DNA of 64,000 bases, from contig NC_092806.1 of NCBI RefSeq assembly GCF_040954645.1, positions 76,943,141-77,007,140 on the forward strand. Reading direction: 5' to 3'. The notes under the pieces are model-generated. The model searched no databases, had not been told where the DNA came from, and saw nothing but the letters and a program-made list of their open reading frames with translations. Within the stretch, counting starts at the first letter, position 1; every line of letters begins with the position of its first letter. Source of the stretch: Diabrotica undecimpunctata. Taxonomy: Eukaryota > Arthropoda > Insecta > Coleoptera > Chrysomelidae. Below, one piece after another: positions 60,357-64,000 of the stretch. A program made the translations under genes and the position numbers.

Positions 60357-63217
60357 GGGGAGAGGGGGGTAAGTTGTTACACAATTATTTTAAAACGCAG
60401 CAAGTATCATGAGTTGCCGATATTTTATGGAAAGTTGGGTCAACCGACCCGTCATCTGTGAACGGATATTGATACTCAAGTCAGACATCCATCATAGTGT
60501 TATTGCTTAGAATGTGGTTTCGGGTCTAAAACTGTACCGTTGTCAGGTGGCTTTTGTTTTTATTTGTGAGAAATTGGTAAGTAGTATAAATATGTGTATT
60601 ATATAGTTTTGAAGCGTATATATTTCTCGTTATTGGCATGCTATTGTTAGTAATTGATTCTCAATATTTACCAAAAAACGTTGACTTAACCTCATTTCGT
60701 ACACGTGGGGCCAGTTGTTACAATAATCTGGGGCCAGGTTGTTACTGTAACAACTTGCCCCGAACACGTTAATGTAAGAATATATCGAAATACCTACAAT
60801 GGTTACAATATGGTTACCATAATTTATGAATTCACTAAAAATCCAATATTATGATCAGACATATTTTGTAGATAGTAATTTGTTTGTAATGAATAGCATA
60901 CCTACCTACATTTATTTTCGCAAAGCATGTTAGAAACACAGATTAGGTTTTATTAAATTTTTCTATCATGAAATTGTTTTGGTTGTTTTCAGATAGCTTA
61001 ACATGGTACGAACGTATACCAAGAAAACCACAAGGGGTATTATTCCAACCGAACAATTTGAAAGGGCGGCGCAATCGGTTTTACAAGAACACTTGTCAAT
61101 TAGGGATGCTGCTACTCGCTATGGAGTTAATTTTATGACATTGCACCGCTATATGAAAAGAAAATCAAACTTAGGTGCTGAAAACAGTAACAAGAACTTA
61201 GTCAGCTACGCTACAGCCAGAAAAATATTTAACAATGCTGAAGAAGAGGAACTTGCCGAATATACTGAGCATTCTGCTAAAATTTATTACGGTCTTACAA
61301 ATTCTGATTTGCGAAAATTTGCATTTCAATATGCAACAGCCAACCAAATATCTGTTCCGGAAAATTGGAAGGTTAATGAAATAGCTTCCAGAGACTGGCT
61401 ATATGGATTTTTGAAGAGGCATCGAACTTTATCAGTCCGGACACCTGAAGCTACTAGTATGGGTCGAGCTACCTCGTTTAATCGTCATAATGTGTCACAG
61501 TTTTTTAACAATCTCGGCGAAGTTTATGATAAATATAAATTTGAGCTCCAAGAAGTGTACAATATGGACGAAACTGGACTTACAACTGTCCAAAGGCCTA
61601 CAAAAATCATTGCAAAAAGGGGAACTAAGCAGGTAGGTGCTATCACATCTGGAGAAAGAGGTCAACTTGTTACCTTGGCATTAGCTGTCAACGCAACTGG
61701 AAATTTTGTACCTCCATTTTTAATATTTCCGAGAAAGAAATTCAAAGATGTTATGGTAGCCAATGGACCTCCTGGTTGTGTAGGTGCGTCTCATTCCTCT
61801 GGATGGATGACATGTGATAACTTTTTGTTGTTTATGAAACATTTCGTCCAGTTTGTACGATGTAGCAAAGAGAAACCCGTTTTGATGGTATTAGATAATC
61901 ACGAGTCTCATTTGTCTATTCCGGTGTTGAATTTTTGCAAAGAAAATGGAGTGGTTCTTTTAAGTTTCCCGCCACATACATCACACAAGTTGCAGCCGCT
62001 TGATAGGACGGTATTTGGCCCACTTAAAAAATATTTTAATAGTGCTGCAGATGCATGGTTAAGATCTAATCCCGGTAAAGTAATGAACATTTACGATATA
62101 CCTATCGTTCTTAAAGATTCATTTCCTCTTGCTGTTACACCTCTCAATATACAAAAAGGATTTAGTGTGACAGGAATTTGGCCATACAACAGAGAAATTT
62201 TTCAAGATGATGAATTATTGCCTGCAGAGGTAACAAATAGGCCAATAACAGAAAATATAAACGCAACAGTAGTCATAGATCCGGCACCTATTGGCACCGA
62301 AACACATAGAACTCCTTCCCAGCAGCAACCTTCTACAAGCACAGATTTTAACTTGGCGATAAATGAACCTGTCGATTCACCTACTCATATAACGCCCCAG
62401 GAGTTGAAGCCTTATCCAAAAGCAATGCCAAGGAAATCCAAAGGGGGTCGGAAGAAAAGAACTTCCGCTGTTTTGACTGATACTCCCATTAAATCAGCTT
62501 TGGAGGAGGAAGAAAAGGCAAGACAAAGAAAAAAAAATGTGGGGGCAACCAAAAGAAACATATCAGGTGAATCAAGAAACAAGGTAAAAACTACTGTTAA
62601 AAAATGTAAGAAACGGACCGTCATTACCAAAAACACCTTCAAAAAATCAGATTCTGAAAGCTCGGAAGAGGATGAGGAATCGACGTGTCTGGTATGTTTA
62701 GCTCCATTTTCGAAGTCCAAAAACGAAGAATGGATTCGGTGCATTGTGTGTCAAAAGTGGGCACATATTGCTTGTGGAAAAGACGATGATTTTTATATTT
62801 GTATTCACTGCTCGTCCGATAGTGACTAGTTTAACATTCTTGTAAACAGGTTTGTTCAGATTTTCATTTTTTATTTTATTTCATTTTGTGTTATGTTTAT
62901 AATATTTTTTGTAGCTAAGCAAGGGTTCTTTCTGTGACCACTAAATAATGTTGTGGGAAGTTTTTAGAATTTTTTTTTCTATTTTAACATCTTACCCCAA
63001 GGACTGTAACAATTTGCCTCATAGTGGGGTATGTTGTCACAATTTACAAGTTGAGTTAACAAAATGTTAAATATGATTTTTTAAATAAATTAAAATTAAC
63101 ATTATCTGTGTAAATGTATCAACTGCCTTAATCCGATTTTAGTTTTCATATAAAAGATCTACTATTGCCCAAATAAATAATAGAATCAATTATGCAACAA
63201 CTTGCCCCCCTCTCCCC
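60357..63217 (+). mobile_element. Complete pogo-type transposon with intact transposase
   Basis: TA (60355-60356, 63218-63219) flanks a 2861-bp unit with inverted ends GGGGAGAGGGGGGYAAGTTG. Related GGGGCCARGTTGTTAC-type motifs recur inward at 60707, 60730, 60747 (inverted) and near 62991-63045, probably transposase-binding sites. One intact gene. It inserted into the Tigger-type MITE and looks autonomous and young. Confidence 0.92.
61003..62829 (+). CDS. pogo-family transposase with C-terminal PHD finger (intact)
   Basis: 608 residues. It has an N-terminal psq-type helix-turn-helix (LSIRDAATRYGVNFMTLHRY) and a CENP-B-like DNA-binding domain (about 80-150, including RDWLYGFLKRH). The DDE domain has Asp189 (YNMDETGL), Asp298 (VLDNHESH) and Asp334 (LQPLDRTVFG): DD35D by my count, as in pogo elements. 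A Lys/Arg-rich linker leads to a C4HC3 PHD-type zinc finger (562-602: CLVC, CIVCQKWAHIAC, CIHC). PHD fingers usually read histone tails, so a chromatin-targeting role is an inference. The ATG follows a TTTTCAG-like acceptor and may lie just after a leader intron. No stops or shifts. Confidence 0.93.
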   Translation: MVRTYTKKTTRGIIPTEQFERAAQSVLQEHLSIRDAATRYGVNFMTLHRYMKRKSNLGAENSNKNLVSYATARKIFNNAEEEELAEYTEHSAKIYYGLTNSDLRKFAFQYATANQISVPENWKVNEIASRDWLYGFLKRHRTLSVRTPEATSMGRATSFNRHNVSQFFNNLGEVYDKYKFELQEVYNMDETGLTTVQRPTKIIAKRGTKQVGAITSGERGQLVTLALAVNATGNFVPPFLIFPRKKFKDVMVANGPPGCVGASHSSGWMTCDNFLLFMKHFVQFVRCSKEKPVLMVLDNHESHLSIPVLNFCKENGVVLLSFPPHTSHKLQPLDRTVFGPLKKYFNSAADAWLRSNPGKVMNIYDIPIVLKDSFPLAVTPLNIQKGFSVTGIWPYNREIFQDDELLPAEVTNRPITENINATVVIDPAPIGTETHRTPSQQQPSTSTDFNLAINEPVDSPTHITPQELKPYPKAMPRKSKGGRKKRTSAVLTDTPIKSALEEEEKARQRKKNVGATKRNISGESRNKVKTTVKKCKKRTVITKNTFKKSDSESSEEDEESTCLVCLAPFSKSKNEEWIRCIVCQKWAHIACGKDDDFYICIHCSSDSD

Positions 63218-63836
63218 TACATACATATGAATCTGTAGTTTTGTAAACCATTAACTTCCTATAGTGAAGCCATTCGGAGCAATATAAGATGCTAATAAAT
63301 ATTGTTTGAATGGCGTTTTTGAAAAAAAGTTATTTACTTTTATTGTCAATGAAATATATTAAAACATAAAAGAGTTGTTTACTTTTATTATCAATGATAT
63401 AAGTTAAAACAAAAAATCTATACTTATATTTTTTTCCAACTACATAATGTATAAAGTGTATTTTCAAGGATAACATAAACTATTGCTTCTGCAATTTTAA
63501 GAACTCTGTCATTTTTAACTGCTTTAAATAGTCCAGTATCATTCTATCATATTTTCTAAAGATGTGAAACAGTTGTATTTATTCATTGTAAAGAAGTTTA
63601 TTGCGGGCTGCAGTTAAGTTTATTGAGGGGCTGTTTGAAAAGGTATTTATTTATAGCCACGACCCGACCAAAAACGTAAAAAACACGTTTTTGGATCTTA
63701 TTTTCTCTCGTTATAACCAAATTTGCCTCGCTATAGACGGTTATAGTTCAATAGAAATATCACGGGACATCTAATGTATCTCGTTATAAGCGAAACCTCG
63801 TAATAACCGTGTTCGTTATAGAGGGAGTATACTGTA

Positions 63837-64000
63837 GTAGGTTTTGACATCTTAATAAAAACTATCATATAAACTTTGGCAATATGTAACAAGATATTGG
63901 AAATGTAACAAAAGATAGTACTTGGCCAATGGTTGTGTAGGGCAGTTGTATTTTCAAACCCATCTGAACGGTGTACATTCTAGTATTAAGTTCACGATGA
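63837..64000. other. Window end, unassigned
   Basis: Probably AGMO intron. I could not identify the missing N-terminal exon here. Confidence 0.4.

Larger units (their letters stand above)
60265..63834. mobile_element. Tigger-type MITE split by a pogo insertion
   Basis: Ends CAGTAGACTCCCTATATAAC (60265) and its inverted partner CAGTATACTCCCTCTATAAC (reading back from 63834), flanked by TA (60263-60264, 63835-63836). Without the insertion it is about 700 bp. The subterminal CTCGTTATAAGC repeats are typical of Tigger ends. No transposase remains in it. Confidence 0.85.

Noticed and set aside
63837..64000. Possible N-terminal AGMO exon at the window end
   Set aside because: The - strand reading has no match to the AGMO N-terminus and no convincing splice donor.

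Overview
This window is nuclear DNA of a large, AT-rich, repeat-dominated insect genome, probably a beetle (the order is an inference). The evidence is spliced genes with GT/AG introns, two insect-type host genes, and every major class of eukaryotic transposable element (TE), nested several layers deep. About nineteen long (TA)n arrays are scattered through it. I see no bacterial operons, tRNA or rRNA genes, or CRISPR arrays.

Host genes: (1) The last two exons of a beta-hexosaminidase (GH20) lie on the + strand (13220-13364, 15752-15966). Bases 1-13219 are its preceding intron(s), filled with nested transposons. (2) Eight 3' exons of an alkylglycerol monooxygenase (AGMO/TMEM195-like) lie on the - strand between 59758 and 33686. 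They join in frame to 405 codons plus stop; the N-terminal exon(s) lie beyond the window. The two genes converge, and 15967-33685 between them is TE-derived.

Layout: 1-11400 is a decayed BEL/Pao element broken by an intact Ty3/gypsy element (445-5733, identical LTRs, one 1475-codon gag-pol), a TTAA-flanked MITE (5900-6480) and a Tc1/mariner-like element with DD82E spacing (6767-10161). 11330-13199 is a Jockey-like LINE. 13365-15751 is the hexosaminidase intron with a pogo/Tigger relic. 17400-19606 holds LINE, gypsy and copia relics. 19607-25931 is a second, recently inserted but broken Ty3/gypsy element whose LTR carries four hairpins with one shared loop. 25932-31400 holds copia, RTE-like LINE and (TA)n repeats. 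31900-32050 looks like an orphan heat-shock-type promoter. 33686-59758 is AGMO, with introns full of LINEs, BEL, hAT, Penelope, Tc1, an env relic and a complete three-exon DNA transposon of an unplaced type (48238-51583). 60265-63834 is a Tigger-type MITE split by an intact pogo element whose transposase ends in a PHD finger.

Most interesting: the 48238-51583 transposon with its repeated subterminal motif; the four same-loop LTR hairpins; the heat-shock-element promoter; the PHD-finger pogo element; and recurring hammerhead-like motifs and constant junctions that tie the (TA)n arrays to dispersed elements.
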